A stretch of 64,000 bases of DNA, taken from assembly GCF_000011065.1 (NCBI RefSeq), contig NC_004663.1, positions 2,976,001 through 3,040,000 of the forward strand, given 5' to 3'. This document shows, in pieces, positions 9,949 to 19,090 of this stretch (position 1 is its first letter; every line of letters begins with the position of its first letter). Source of the stretch: Bacteroides thetaiotaomicron VPI-5482. GTDB lineage: Bacteria; Bacteroidota; Bacteroidia; Bacteroidales; Bacteroidaceae. The notes under the pieces were generated by a model, which was given only the letters and a program-made list of their open reading frames with translations, did not search any database and was not told the DNA's origin. Both the position numbers and the translations under genes were made by a program.

Positions 9949-12900
9949 ATGAAAACACTATATTTTAAATTAGCCCTGTGTTTCTTTCTGCTATTGGCAG
10001 GAAATGCAACACAAGGGATATGGGCCCAACAAGAACCAATTCAAATTGCCGGAATCGTGTTAGATGAACATGGTGATCCGCTCCCGGGTGCAAACATATC
10101 TGTTAAAGGGAAAGAAAAAACCGGAACTATAACAGATATGGATGGTAACTTCAGTATGAAATCATTAGCTCCAAAAACAACGCTGATTGTTTCATTTATG
10201 GGATATAAGAGCAAAGAAATAGTGGTTGCTCAAACCGATAAGAAGATGCGTATATCTCTGGAGCCCGACTCAGAATCATTGGACGAAGTAGTTGTTGTAG
10301 GTATGGGAACACAACGTAAAGTCAGCGTGGTAGGTGCTGTCACCAGTGTCAATCCGGCTGCCATCAGTGCTCCGTCAACTTCCGTAGCCAATATGCTGGG
10401 AGGTGTGGTTCCCGGTATTATAGCCGTTGACCGAAGCGGCGAACCGGGGCAGGATGTTTCTGAGTTCTGGATTCGCGGTATCAGCACATTTGGTGCCAAC
10501 CAGTCTGCGCTGGTTTTGATTGACGGTATTGAAGGAAACCTCAACGACCTCGACCCGTCGGATATTGAGAGCTTCTCTATCTTGAAAGATGCTTCGGCAA
10601 CAGCCGTTTATGGTGTACGTGGTGCAAATGGCGTTGTTTTGGTAACGACCCGTTCCGGTCAGGAAGGTCGAACCAAGGTAACCTGGAAAAGCAGTATGAC
10701 TCTCTCTTATTCCCCCCGTATGCCCGAATATCTGGAAGCATACGATTATGCCAGCTTGGCAAACGAAGCCCGAGTGGTAAGCAATATGGACCCTCTTTAT
10801 AGCCCGACAGAACTGGAGATTATTAAAGCAGGACTGGATAATGACTTATATCCAAACGTTAACTGGCAAAAAGAGATACTGAAAGATGTAACTATCAATC
10901 ATCAGCACTATTTAAATGTATCCGGTGGTGGAAAAGTTGCCAGATATTTTGTCAGTGTAGGAGGTACATTCAAAGATGCTATCTTCAAGCAAGACAAAGT
11001 TAACAAATACAACACGAATGTCAAATGGGCTAAATATAATTTCCGCGCAAAGGTAGACATGAACCTAACTTCATCGACGATCATGGGATTGGCTATGGAC
11101 GGAGCTATTGTAGAAGACAGAGCACCGGGATTCGGAACTAACAATGACGCACTCTGGGCCGCACAAGCCTATCTGACTCCCCTGACGGTGCCTTTACGTT
11201 ATTCCAATGGAATGCTTCCTGCTTATGGGAAAAACGGAGAACAAATCTCACCATATATCTTGTTGAACCATACCGGATTTAAAAAGGGAAACCGGACCAC
11301 TATGAACATCAATTTCACCTTACGTCAAGACTTCGGGAAATGGATCAAGGGTTTGACTGCCAGAGGAATGTTCTCGTATAACAATAACAATATACACAAC
11401 GTAGTCCGCTCCAAAATGCCGGACCTATACAAGGCCTTTGGCCGTTACAATGACGGTTCATTAATGACACAACGTACGGTATCAGCCAGCAACATTCAAT
11501 TCGCCAAGAGTGCTGCCAGTGACCGGAGATATTACTTCGAATCGCAACTTGCCTATGAAAGACTTTTCAATCAGGAACATCGTGTAACCGGTTTGATACA
11601 TTACTATATGCAAAGCACCGAAACCACCGAAGCAAATGATGAAATTTCATCTATTCCCAAACGTTATCAAGCGTTGTCTGCCAGAGCCACTTACTCTTAT
11701 AAAGATGCTTATCTGATAGAAGGAAACGTAGGATACACCGGTTCCGAAAACTTTGAACCGGGCAAACAATTCGGTTTGTTCCCTGCAATAGCCTTAGGAT
11801 GGATCCCGACCCAATACGAATTTATGCAGAATCATGCAGGATGGCTCAACTTTTTGAAGATCAGAGCTTCTTATGGTGAAGTTGGTAACGATCAGATCGG
11901 TGGTGGACGTCGGTTCCCATATCTGACGTTGATTAACTTTGGAGGTGGTAGTCGTTGGGGTTCCAATGGATTGACAGAAAAACAAATCGGAGCCAATAAC
12001 TTACATTGGGAGGTAGCCAAGAAATATAACCTGGGTATCGACTTCCAATTTCTCAATGATAAAATAGGTGGAACGGTAGATATCTTCAGAGACACTCGTG
12101 ATAATATCTTCCAGGAAAGAAAAATGATGCCTTCGGAAGTAGGCGTCGTGACCAACCCATATACCAACGTAGGACGTATGCGCAGTAGCGGTATAGATGG
12201 TAACATTTACCTGAACCAGAAAATAAACGAAGACAACTCTTTCACGGTGCGTGCCAACATGACATATGCTGTCAGCAAAGTTGTACATTGGGACCAAGAT
12301 GCGGTGCGCTACCCTTACCAATCGTATAGCGATGTAAATTATGGTGTTATGCGCGGTTTGGTTGCATTAGGCTTATTTCAAAATCAGGATGAAATCAACC
12401 GAAGCCCGAAACAGACATACGGCGAAGTACGCCCCGGAGATATCCGCTATAAAGACGTGAACGCTGACGGAAAAATTGACGATGACGATATTGTTCCTAT
12501 TGCACACTCCAATGTACCGCAAATTCAATACGGTTTTGCACTGGAGTACAGATATAAAAGATGGACTATCAGTGCTTTATTCACTGGAGCAGCCAAAGTT
12601 AACTTCTTATACGGCGGTTCCGGATTCTATCCCTTCTCAGGCGGAGAAGTCGGCAACATTCTATCCATCGTAAACGACCCGAAGAATCGTTGGACACCGG
12701 CATGGTATTCAGGGGATCCTTCTACAGAAAACCCGAATGCACGTTTCCCGCGCCTGACTTACGGAGAGAATAAGAACAATAACCGTGCTTCTACTTTCTG
12801 GCTGGCAGATGGTTCTTACCTGCGTTGGAAATCATTGGATATTTCCTATCGTATCGGAACGAATAAAGTACTAAGGACAGTGGGCATCAGTGATATGAAT

Positions 12901-13032
12901 CTGCAATTTGTCGGACAGAATCTGGCAGTATGGGATTCAGTGAAACTATGGGATCCGGGACAGGCATCTAAAAACGGCGCCGTATATCCGCTACAGCGTA
13001 CTTTCTCTTTACAGTTAACAGCTACGTTCTAA
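9949..13032 (+). CDS. SusC-like TonB-dependent outer-membrane transporter
   Basis: A 1027-residue SusC/RagA family protein. A signal peptide is followed by a carboxypeptidase-regulatory-like domain (roughly 29-110, IAGIVLDEHGDPLPGANISV) and a TonB box-like SLDEVVVVGMGTQRK. The plug domain carries the SusC signature (LIDGIEGNLNDLDPSDIESF, then SILKDASATAVYGVRGANGV). The large barrel ends in aromatic SLQLTATF. With the SusD homologue it forms a lidded pore that imports oligosaccharides, or sometimes peptides, across the outer membrane with TonB energy. Spacing is tight on both sides (16 bp upstream; stop adjoining the SusD leader), indicating one operon regulated by the divergent HTCS. Confidence 0.96.
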   Translation: MKTLYFKLALCFFLLLAGNATQGIWAQQEPIQIAGIVLDEHGDPLPGANISVKGKEKTGTITDMDGNFSMKSLAPKTTLIVSFMGYKSKEIVVAQTDKKMRISLEPDSESLDEVVVVGMGTQRKVSVVGAVTSVNPAAISAPSTSVANMLGGVVPGIIAVDRSGEPGQDVSEFWIRGISTFGANQSALVLIDGIEGNLNDLDPSDIESFSILKDASATAVYGVRGANGVVLVTTRSGQEGRTKVTWKSSMTLSYSPRMPEYLEAYDYASLANEARVVSNMDPLYSPTELEIIKAGLDNDLYPNVNWQKEILKDVTINHQHYLNVSGGGKVARYFVSVGGTFKDAIFKQDKVNKYNTNVKWAKYNFRAKVDMNLTSSTIMGLAMDGAIVEDRAPGFGTNNDALWAAQAYLTPLTVPLRYSNGMLPAYGKNGEQISPYILLNHTGFKKGNRTTMNINFTLRQDFGKWIKGLTARGMFSYNNNNIHNVVRSKMPDLYKAFGRYNDGSLMTQRTVSASNIQFAKSAASDRRYYFESQLAYERLFNQEHRVTGLIHYYMQSTETTEANDEISSIPKRYQALSARATYSYKDAYLIEGNVGYTGSENFEPGKQFGLFPAIALGWIPTQYEFMQNHAGWLNFLKIRASYGEVGNDQIGGGRRFPYLTLINFGGGSRWGSNGLTEKQIGANNLHWEVAKKYNLGIDFQFLNDKIGGTVDIFRDTRDNIFQERKMMPSEVGVVTNPYTNVGRMRSSGIDGNIYLNQKINEDNSFTVRANMTYAVSKVVHWDQDAVRYPYQSYSDVNYGVMRGLVALGLFQNQDEINRSPKQTYGEVRPGDIRYKDVNADGKIDDDDIVPIAHSNVPQIQYGFALEYRYKRWTISALFTGAAKVNFLYGGSGFYPFSGGEVGNILSIVNDPKNRWTPAWYSGDPSTENPNARFPRLTYGENKNNNRASTFWLADGSYLRWKSLDISYRIGTNKVLRTVGISDMNLQFVGQNLAVWDSVKLWDPGQASKNGAVYPLQRTFSLQLTATF

Positions 13033-13044
13033 TTGAAAACTATT

Positions 13045-15024
13045 ATGAAAAAGATATTAAAGAAAAGCCTTCATATTCTATGCACGACACTGGGGATCAT
13101 CCCGTTCATGCTGACTTCATGCAACTATCTGGCAGTTGATGAATACTTTAACGACCTGACTCCACTCGACTCCATCTTTGCCAGACAAGATTATCTGGAG
13201 CGTTATGTGTGGGGAACTGCGGCATTAATGCCCGCTCAAGGCAACTTGTTTTCCGGTTCCTACGGTCCTTACGAGACTGCGGTAGATGAAGTTCTTCTGT
13301 CATGGCAGAAAGCTGAGTACGCCGGTACCTACTTGTACGCAGACAAAATTACGCAAAACGATTCTTACTACAACATGTGGGGACAATACTACAAAGGTAT
13401 CCGTAAGTGTAACACTATCTTCACCCGCATCGATGAATGCAAAGACCTGAAAGGATTGGACAGACGTGAAATTATGGGTTTGACTCATTTCATGAGAGCT
13501 TCCTTCTATTTCTATCTGTTGGAACTTTACGGACCGGCAGTCATCCTTCCCGAAGAACCGCTGTCGGTAGATGAAAACATTGAAAACTTGTCATTCGAAC
13601 GTAACACGTACGATGAATGTGTGGAATATATCTGCAAAGACCTCGAAGAAGCTTACAGTCTACTGGACCCGACGCGCCCGAGCACTCAGTTCGAACGTCC
13701 TACCAAATATGCGGCAGCCGCCCTCATGTCACGTGTCCGGCTTTACCAAGCTTCCAAGTGGTACAACGGCAATCAATATTATGCCGACTGGACCACTTCC
13801 GACGGACGAAACATGATAGCCCAGCAATATGACCCGGTGAAATGGGCGAAATCAGCTGCTGCCTCCAAGAGAATTATCGATAGCGGTATTTACTCATTAT
13901 ACACTGTACCCAGCGATGAAAACACGTATGCATCCTCTCAGGCGTCACAAGCGGAATTTCCGTTAGGAGTAGGAGGAATCGATCCTTACCATTCGTATAT
14001 AGACATGTTCAATGGAGAAGCACTGGCTGTGAAAAACCCTGAACTTATTTATGCTACTCCCTTGAACAACAACATCATTTCAATCGCCTTCCCGTTGAAA
14101 CTAGGAGGATGGAACGGCTTAGGAATCACTCAGAAACTCATAGATGCCTACTACATGAAAGATGGAGAAGATTATGTGCAACAACCTGATTATTATGAAG
14201 AAGCGGGTACTGTACCTACCATCGCCACAGGATATGAGCTGAGACCAACCGTTGCCAAAATGTATCTGGACCGCGAACCGCGTTTCTACGCATCTATCGG
14301 ATTCTGTGAATGTTTCTGGCCCGCAACTTCGGTAACAGGAACCGAAGCTCCCAACGTGACTAACTTTACAGCAGGATATTACGTGAATGGCAACTGTGCA
14401 AAACAGGCTGCCAATCCAGAAGACTATAACTTAACGGGATATACTCTAAAGAAATATATCCATCCGGAGGATAACTGTACCAGTCATACAGGTGCTAAAA
14501 TAAAACCGAAAACATTCCCTGTATTCAGATATGCGGAAATACTGTTGAACTATGTAGAAGCATTGAATGAACTGAAAGGAGAACCGGAATATACGGAAGC
14601 GGCAGATAACACCACTTATCATGTTTTGTATAATCCGGAGGAAATCATGTACTACTTCAACATGATTCGTTACCGTGCCGGATTGCCGGGCATCACCCTT
14701 GCCGATGCCAGCGATCAAGTGAAGATGCGTCAGTTAATCATCCGCGAACGCATGATCGAATTTGCGTGCGAAGGAAGAAGATATCATGACCTGCGTCGTT
14801 GGGGACTAGCAGAAACAGAAGAAAACAAACCGGTACAAGGTATGGACGTTACCAAGAAGACAACCGAAAGAGACCAATTCTATACTGTTGTCAATGTAGT
14901 TCATAAGTATGCATTACGCAGCTTTGACAGGAAGATGTACTTCTATCCTATTCCGAGAGCCGTATTGGATAAAAATGCCAAACTGAAACAAAATCCAGGA
15001 TGGGACGGATTCGGAGATTGGTAA
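13045..15024 (+). CDS. SusD/RagB-like surface nutrient-binding lipoprotein
   Basis: A 659-residue lipoprotein when started at the ATG at 13045. A TTG at 13033 would add four residues but touches the upstream stop and is less likely. The signal peptide ends in a lipobox (FMLTSC). SusD features include the helical TPR scaffold, the FMRASFYFYLLELYGPAVIL segment, and the C-terminal RERMIEFACEGRRYHDLRRW motif with PIPRAVLDKN and NPGW near the end. It would form the lid of the SusC barrel and bind ligand at the cell surface. It is longer than SusD itself (~550), so some loops are expanded. The substrate is unknown. Confidence 0.95.
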   Translation: MKKILKKSLHILCTTLGIIPFMLTSCNYLAVDEYFNDLTPLDSIFARQDYLERYVWGTAALMPAQGNLFSGSYGPYETAVDEVLLSWQKAEYAGTYLYADKITQNDSYYNMWGQYYKGIRKCNTIFTRIDECKDLKGLDRREIMGLTHFMRASFYFYLLELYGPAVILPEEPLSVDENIENLSFERNTYDECVEYICKDLEEAYSLLDPTRPSTQFERPTKYAAAALMSRVRLYQASKWYNGNQYYADWTTSDGRNMIAQQYDPVKWAKSAAASKRIIDSGIYSLYTVPSDENTYASSQASQAEFPLGVGGIDPYHSYIDMFNGEALAVKNPELIYATPLNNNIISIAFPLKLGGWNGLGITQKLIDAYYMKDGEDYVQQPDYYEEAGTVPTIATGYELRPTVAKMYLDREPRFYASIGFCECFWPATSVTGTEAPNVTNFTAGYYVNGNCAKQAANPEDYNLTGYTLKKYIHPEDNCTSHTGAKIKPKTFPVFRYAEILLNYVEALNELKGEPEYTEAADNTTYHVLYNPEEIMYYFNMIRYRAGLPGITLADASDQVKMRQLIIRERMIEFACEGRRYHDLRRWGLAETEENKPVQGMDVTKKTTERDQFYTVVNVVHKYALRSFDRKMYFYPIPRAVLDKNAKLKQNPGWDGFGDW

Positions 15025-15078
15025 CTTTCCCCTTTCTATCATATAACTGATTATTAATCATATAAAATTGAACATATA

Positions 15079-15975
15079 ATGAGATCAATATACAAAATAG
15101 TGGTCTGTTCTTTGTTAACGCTCTCCATCACTTCTTGTGAAAAAGACCTGCTTGAAAAAGAACAATATCAGAAAGAAATCTACCTGATCGGTGCTTACAA
15201 CCGAGTATGGACCACAGAAGTAAGCTACAGTAACGAAGAAGTGAAAACTTATTTCACGGTCAGCAGTTCCGGTACATTAGCATTAGACCGAGATGTGAAC
15301 GTAAAAATGAAGATCAACGAAGAGTTGGTAGATATTTACAATAAAAAATACTGGACCGTTCTGAATGAGGACAAATATTATAAATCACTGGATACTGATT
15401 TATATTCCATTCCTTCTTTGGAGAATACGGTAATCAAGCACGCTGAAGGTATTTCCGCCGAAGTTCCTGTGTTGATAAAGACAGCAAGTCTGAAGATTGA
15501 CCAGTCATACGTCATCCCCGTCGAAATAGAAAGTACAACAGGATATCCGATAAGTGAATCCGGATATAAAATGTTGATTCTATTAAAATTAAAGAATGAC
15601 TATTCGGGCAGTTACCAGATGAGTGGGCATACCACCTTAGAAGGAGAAACTCCGAAGACGATTCAGAAGCCTAAAACGATTAAGCCTACCGGAGTCAACA
15701 CTGTCAGACTATTCTATGCCATGAACAACGAGAGCGACGAGAAAGCTGATATCCAAACGGGTACAATAGAACTGACCATCACGGATCAGATAGTGGAAGG
15801 CACTAATGATGTAAAGAAAGTTTTGATCAAAGCATGGGATGCTGAAAACGGACCGGTAATTATCGACTCAGGAGAAAGTACCTACAACACAACCGCCAAA
15901 AAGTTCAGCCTCAAATATACGATCGGTAACACGCTATATGAAGAGCAACTGACCAAAGAAAAAGAAGTTTTATAA
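15079..15975 (+). CDS. DUF1735/DUF4361-type surface lipoprotein
   Basis: A 298-residue lipoprotein with a signal peptide ending in SITSC (lipobox). An N-terminal beta-sandwich region of the DUF1735 type follows (roughly 30-165, with VYIxGA-like IYLIGAYNRVW and SVIPVEIESTTGYPISESG-like motifs). A second beta-rich region (SGSYQMSGHTTLEGE onward) resembles DUF4361. Such proteins occupy the SusE/SusF position downstream of susCD and are taken to be surface glycan-binding or accessory proteins. It is the last gene of the operon, 54 bp after susD and followed by a strong terminator. The domain names rest on remembered patterns. Confidence 0.8.
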   Translation: MRSIYKIVVCSLLTLSITSCEKDLLEKEQYQKEIYLIGAYNRVWTTEVSYSNEEVKTYFTVSSSGTLALDRDVNVKMKINEELVDIYNKKYWTVLNEDKYYKSLDTDLYSIPSLENTVIKHAEGISAEVPVLIKTASLKIDQSYVIPVEIESTTGYPISESGYKMLILLKLKNDYSGSYQMSGHTTLEGETPKTIQKPKTIKPTGVNTVRLFYAMNNESDEKADIQTGTIELTITDQIVEGTNDVKKVLIKAWDAENGPVIIDSGESTYNTTAKKFSLKYTIGNTLYEEQLTKEKEVL

Positions 15976-15992
15976 TACACGACAAATGAGGA

Positions 15993-16049
15993 GAAGAGGA
16001 GATTTCACGGCATTGCAAAAATGCCGCTGAAATCTCCTCTTCGTTTTTT
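15993..16049 (+). terminator. Strong intrinsic terminator of the Sus-like operon
   Basis: The arms GAAGAGGAGATTTCA and TGAAATCTCCTCTTC pair perfectly, extended by CGGCAT/ATGCCG around a short A-rich loop, and are followed by GTTTTTTC. This separates the sus-like operon from the downstream thiamine genes. Confidence 0.9.
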
Positions 16050-16111
16050 CAACGGAGGACTTGTTTTTACATGATTCCTTGTTTTCCTTCTGCTAAATTC
16101 GTAATTTTACC

Positions 16112-16203
16112 GCCGATTCACGCAATAGGGGTGCCCTAACATGACAGGCTGAGAACATACCCATAGAATCTGATCCGGGTAATGCCGGCGTAGAGAACGA
16201 ATA
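16112..16203 (+). promoter_or_regulatory. TPP riboswitch (THI element) 2
   Basis: This shows the same ordered THI blocks as the first aptamer: AGGGGTGCC, GCTGAGAACATACCC, TCTGATCCGGGTAATGCCGG, TAGAGAAC. It lies about 11 bp before the pnuT ATG. The element differs from riboswitch 1 at few positions, so the two are recent duplicates or strongly constrained. A weaker promoter-like TAATTTTA lies at 16102-16109. Confidence 0.95.
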
Positions 16204-16214
16204 AATAAGCAAAT

Positions 16215-16781
16215 ATGGAAATGAATTATCTGGAGATATTCGGTACGTTTATCGGTATTATCTACCTGTGGCTGGAGTATCGCGCCAGTATCTATCTGTG
16301 GCTGGCGGGCATCATCATGCCGGCCATTTATATCTTTGTTTATTACGACGCGGGGTTGTATGCCGACTTCGGCATCAACATCTACTATCTGATAGCTGCC
16401 ATCTACGGATGGTTCTTCTGGATGTGGGGACACGGGGAAAAGAAAAGTCTCCCCATTATACATACCCCGTGGAAATGCTATCTGCCACTATTCCTTGTGT
16501 TTATCGTGTCTTTCGTCGGCATCGCCCGGATACTTATCGAATACACAGACAGTAACGTTCCGTGGCTGGACAGTTTCACAACGGCGTTGAGCATTGTCGG
16601 AATGTGGATGCTGGCACGCAAATACATCGAGCAATGGTTTGCCTGGATTCTTGTCGACATCGTCTGTTGCGGACTTTATATCTATAAAGATCTCTATTTC
16701 ACCTCCGCATTGTACGGACTTTACTCCATTATAGCTATCTTTGGCTACTTCAAATGGAAAAAAATAATGAACATGCAATGA
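16215..16781 (+). CDS. pnuT: PnuT, inner-membrane thiamine transporter (PnuC family)
   Basis: A 188-residue integral membrane protein with about six or seven hydrophobic helices. It has the PnuC-family pattern: NYLEIFGTFIGIIYLWLEYR at the N-terminus, a central YYLIAAIYGWFFWMWG segment, and KYIEQWFAWILVDIVCCGLY before the last helices. PnuC relatives carry out facilitated diffusion of vitamins that are then trapped by phosphorylation. The TPP riboswitch upstream and the overlapping thiamine pyrophosphokinase gene identify thiamine as the cargo. ATG at 16215 is used; Met3 is possible. Confidence 0.93.
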   Translation: MEMNYLEIFGTFIGIIYLWLEYRASIYLWLAGIIMPAIYIFVYYDAGLYADFGINIYYLIAAIYGWFFWMWGHGEKKSLPIIHTPWKCYLPLFLVFIVSFVGIARILIEYTDSNVPWLDSFTTALSIVGMWMLARKYIEQWFAWILVDIVCCGLYIYKDLYFTSALYGLYSIIAIFGYFKWKKIMNMQ

Positions 16782-17401
16782 TAAACGAACACTATATACC
16801 CCAAGCCGTCATACTTGCCAACGGTGAATATCCTGCGCACGAACTTCCCCTGCGTCTTTTGGCAGAAGCCCAATTCGTCGTTTGTTGCGACGGGGCCGCC
16901 AATGAATATATTTCCCGCGGACATACTCCCGACGTGATTATAGGCGATGGAGACTCGCTCCTGCCGGAATATAAAAAGCGTTTTTCCTCTATTATCCTTC
17001 AAATTTCGGATCAGGAGACGAATGATCAGACCAAAGCTGTCCATTATCTGCAAAGTAAAGGGATACGGAAAATCGCCATCGTAGGTGCTACCGGCAAACG
17101 GGAAGATCATACATTAGGAAACATCAGCCTGCTCGTGGAGTATATGAGAAGTGGTATGGAAGTACGGACAGTCACTGATTACGGGACGTTTATTCCAGTG
17201 AGTGATACGCAAAGTTTTGCCTCATATCCCGGTCAGCAGGTCTCTATCATCAACTTTGGAGCTAAAGGATTAAAAGCAGAGGGATTGTTTTATCCGCTAA
17301 GCGACTTCACCAACTGGTGGCAGGGAACGCTTAATGAAGCAATAGCAGATGAGTTTACCATTCATTGTACAGGAGAATATTTAGTATTCCTTGCTTATTA
17401 A
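16778..17401 (+). CDS. Thiamine pyrophosphokinase
   Basis: Transfers pyrophosphate from ATP to thiamine, giving TPP and trapping vitamin imported by PnuT. The conserved residues are CDGAANEYISRGHTPDVIIG followed by DGDSL, and then QETNDQTKAVHYL, GATGKREDHTLGN and SIINFGAKGL, covering the ATP/Mg and thiamine-binding halves. The ATG at 16778 overlaps the pnuT stop as ATGA, the usual coupled-translation junction. An upstream in-frame ATG at 16754 would add eight residues. The length (~207) is normal. TPP made here would feed back on both riboswitches in the window. The IS element begins 50 bp after the stop. Confidence 0.93.
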   Translation: MINEHYIPQAVILANGEYPAHELPLRLLAEAQFVVCCDGAANEYISRGHTPDVIIGDGDSLLPEYKKRFSSIILQISDQETNDQTKAVHYLQSKGIRKIAIVGATGKREDHTLGNISLLVEYMRSGMEVRTVTDYGTFIPVSDTQSFASYPGQQVSIINFGAKGLKAEGLFYPLSDFTNWWQGTLNEAIADEFTIHCTGEYLVFLAY

Positions 17402-17506
17402 ATCCCTGTTCCGGAAAAATATTCTTTCATCTGCCTTACTACTGATAGTTTTGTCTTACCCTGGATTTGGTTGACTACTATAAGTATCAACTAAAATGAA
17501 TAAAAG

Positions 17507-17869
17507 ATGAAAAAGAGTGACATGACCTTTAGTCCTTATCAGCTTGAACTTCTTGGCGATTTCTATCGTTCGAATTTCTCAGTTTCTCGTTTTGCCCAAG
17601 AAAAAGGGATTGCCCGCATTACATTTTGGCGTTGGGTTCGTATCTTTGAGGATTCTAATCCTGAAATATCCGCTTATATGAAAAAGAACAAGTCTCCCAA
17701 GTCCTCGGATGAATCCTCCTCAATTACTGCCTTACGTCTTGAGAATGAGCGTTTACGTGCAGAGCTTAAAGATGCTAAAATGCGTGCGCACGCCTTCGAT
17801 ACGATGATTGATGTTGCCGAGGAGATGTTTAATCTTCCTATCCGAAAAAAAGCTGGTACCAAACAATAA
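17507..17869 (+). CDS. IS3-family transposase OrfA
   Basis: A 120-residue DNA-binding subunit. An N-terminal helix-turn-helix region (FSVSRFAQEKGIARITFWRW) recognises the element ends. A C-terminal leucine-zipper-like coiled coil (ITALRLENERLRAELKDAKM) mediates multimerisation. Near its 3' end, codons for Arg-Lys-Lys run through seven consecutive A's (17845-17851) followed by G, a plausible -1 slippery site. Shifting there would join about 115 OrfA residues to the OrfB frame, giving an OrfAB transposase of about 429 residues. It is identical to the copy at 62749-63111. Confidence 0.92.
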   Translation: MKKSDMTFSPYQLELLGDFYRSNFSVSRFAQEKGIARITFWRWVRIFEDSNPEISAYMKKNKSPKSSDESSSITALRLENERLRAELKDAKMRAHAFDTMIDVAEEMFNLPIRKKAGTKQ

Positions 17870-17901
17870 AAAGGCTTTGTAAAGGGAGGCATGCCTATAC
17901 G

Positions 17902-18795
17902 GTGGTCTCTCTTTGCAAATTGTTTGGTGTAACAAAGCAAGCCTTTTATAAGTATGTTGACCATAGTACGGATAGTTCGGCCCGTGAACGTTTTGTTCTT
18001 GAGTTTGTCAAACGTGTGCGTTCAAAGGACCCTGGTATTGGGGGGATGAAACTTTGGCTGATGTACCGTAATGAGTTCGGCACCAGCCAGGCCTTTGTTG
18101 GGCGTGACTGTTTCTGTGCTATATTGTCCAAGTATAAGCTGACAATACGCAAACGTTTTCGGGCTCCACGTACGACAGACTCCTCTCATCACTTGCCACA
18201 GTATCCTGATTTAACCAGGACATTGCTATTAGAACATCCTGATCAGCTGTGGGTTAGTGATATCACTTACATTACCATATGGTTGCCTGACGGCAGTTAT
18301 GTGTTCTGCTACCTGTCTCTGGTGACAGACGCCTATACGAAGGAGATCATTGGGTATTGCGTAGGTGATACTCTGGGAAGCTGTTACACAGTGGAAGCTC
18401 TGGAAATGGCAGTCAGACGCATAGCTGCAAAGGAGATTAAGGGTTTGATCCATCACTCCGACCGAGGCGTACAATATGCCAGTGCGGATTATATTGCCAT
18501 ATTACGACATAACGGGATTCTTCCCAGCATGACAGAGGATGGCAATCCCAAGGACAATGCCATAGCTGAGCGTGTGAATGGCATTATAAAGAATGAATTG
18601 CTGCAAGGAATGCGCTTTAGTTCAATACAGGAAGTCAGAAAAGCTGTAGCAACAGCCGTTCACTTCTATAACAACGAAAGGCCTCATATGAGCTTGGATA
18701 TGCTTACCCCGGTACAGGCAGGAGAAATGCAAGGACCTATCAGGAAAAGATGGATAAGCTACAGAGAAAAGTATCTGAATGTAGCACTTGCTTAA
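17902..18795 (+). CDS. IS3-family transposase OrfB (DDE catalytic domain)
   Basis: This open frame is in -1 register to OrfA and stays open upstream through the slippery run, so in vivo it is probably made as the OrfAB fusion rather than from the GTG at 17902. It has an HTH-like N-terminal part (VSLCKLFGVTKQAFYKYVD) and an rve integrase core with the catalytic triad: Asp in LWVSDITYI, Asp in HHSDRGVQYA, and Glu in NAIAERVNG. Thirty-five residues separate the second Asp from the Glu, the classic DD35E spacing. There is no stop or deletion, so it should be functional. Identical to 61823-62716. Confidence 0.95.
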   Translation: MVSLCKLFGVTKQAFYKYVDHSTDSSARERFVLEFVKRVRSKDPGIGGMKLWLMYRNEFGTSQAFVGRDCFCAILSKYKLTIRKRFRAPRTTDSSHHLPQYPDLTRTLLLEHPDQLWVSDITYITIWLPDGSYVFCYLSLVTDAYTKEIIGYCVGDTLGSCYTVEALEMAVRRIAAKEIKGLIHHSDRGVQYASADYIAILRHNGILPSMTEDGNPKDNAIAERVNGIIKNELLQGMRFSSIQEVRKAVATAVHFYNNERPHMSLDMLTPVQAGEMQGPIRKRWISYREKYLNVALA

Positions 18796-19090
18796 AAATA
18801 AATATGTACATTTGCTTATGAAAAGACCAAGAATGCCCTGCTAGCGGGATAGAAAGAGGAAAAAGGGTGAGTTCCTTTCTTTTTTCTTCTTTCAAAGAGA
18901 AGAGTCAACCGGTTAAAGGAATAAGAAAAAAATAAGTAAACCGGAGGCAGGAATAATAAATAATAAAGTAAACAGCTGCCAGGGTTAGTAATATTTCTAG
19001 TCAACACATAGCAGCTATTAGAGATAAACAAGTCAACCATTATTAGGGAAGTACATTTCCTACTGTGGAACTATTATTTTTTTGCCTAAT

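Larger units (their letters stand above)
17452..19055 (+). mobile_element. Complete IS3-family insertion sequence, copy 1 (1604 bp)
   Basis: The boundaries follow from comparison with the inverted copy at 61563-63166: identity begins and ends exactly here. The left end is TGTCTTACCCTGGATTTGG. The right end, read inward, is TGTACTTCCCTAATAATGG, so the imperfect inverted repeats begin TGT and carry a conserved CCCT. TTT flanks both ends (17449-17451 and 19056-19058), a 3-bp target duplication typical of IS3. It encodes OrfA and OrfB in -1 register with an A7 slippery run. About 260 bp lie between the orfB stop and the right end, longer than usual for the family. Confidence 0.96.

Noticed and set aside
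13033..13044. TTG start for the SusD-like gene
   Set aside because: It directly follows the SusC stop and adds four residues before a normal lipoprotein signal peptide that begins at the ATG at 13045.
18816..19040. 74-residue minus-strand ORF in the IS tail, repeated at 61578-61802
   Set aside because: No start context or homology. It is identical in both copies only because the IS is identical. Kept as part of the IS-tail observation, not as a gene.
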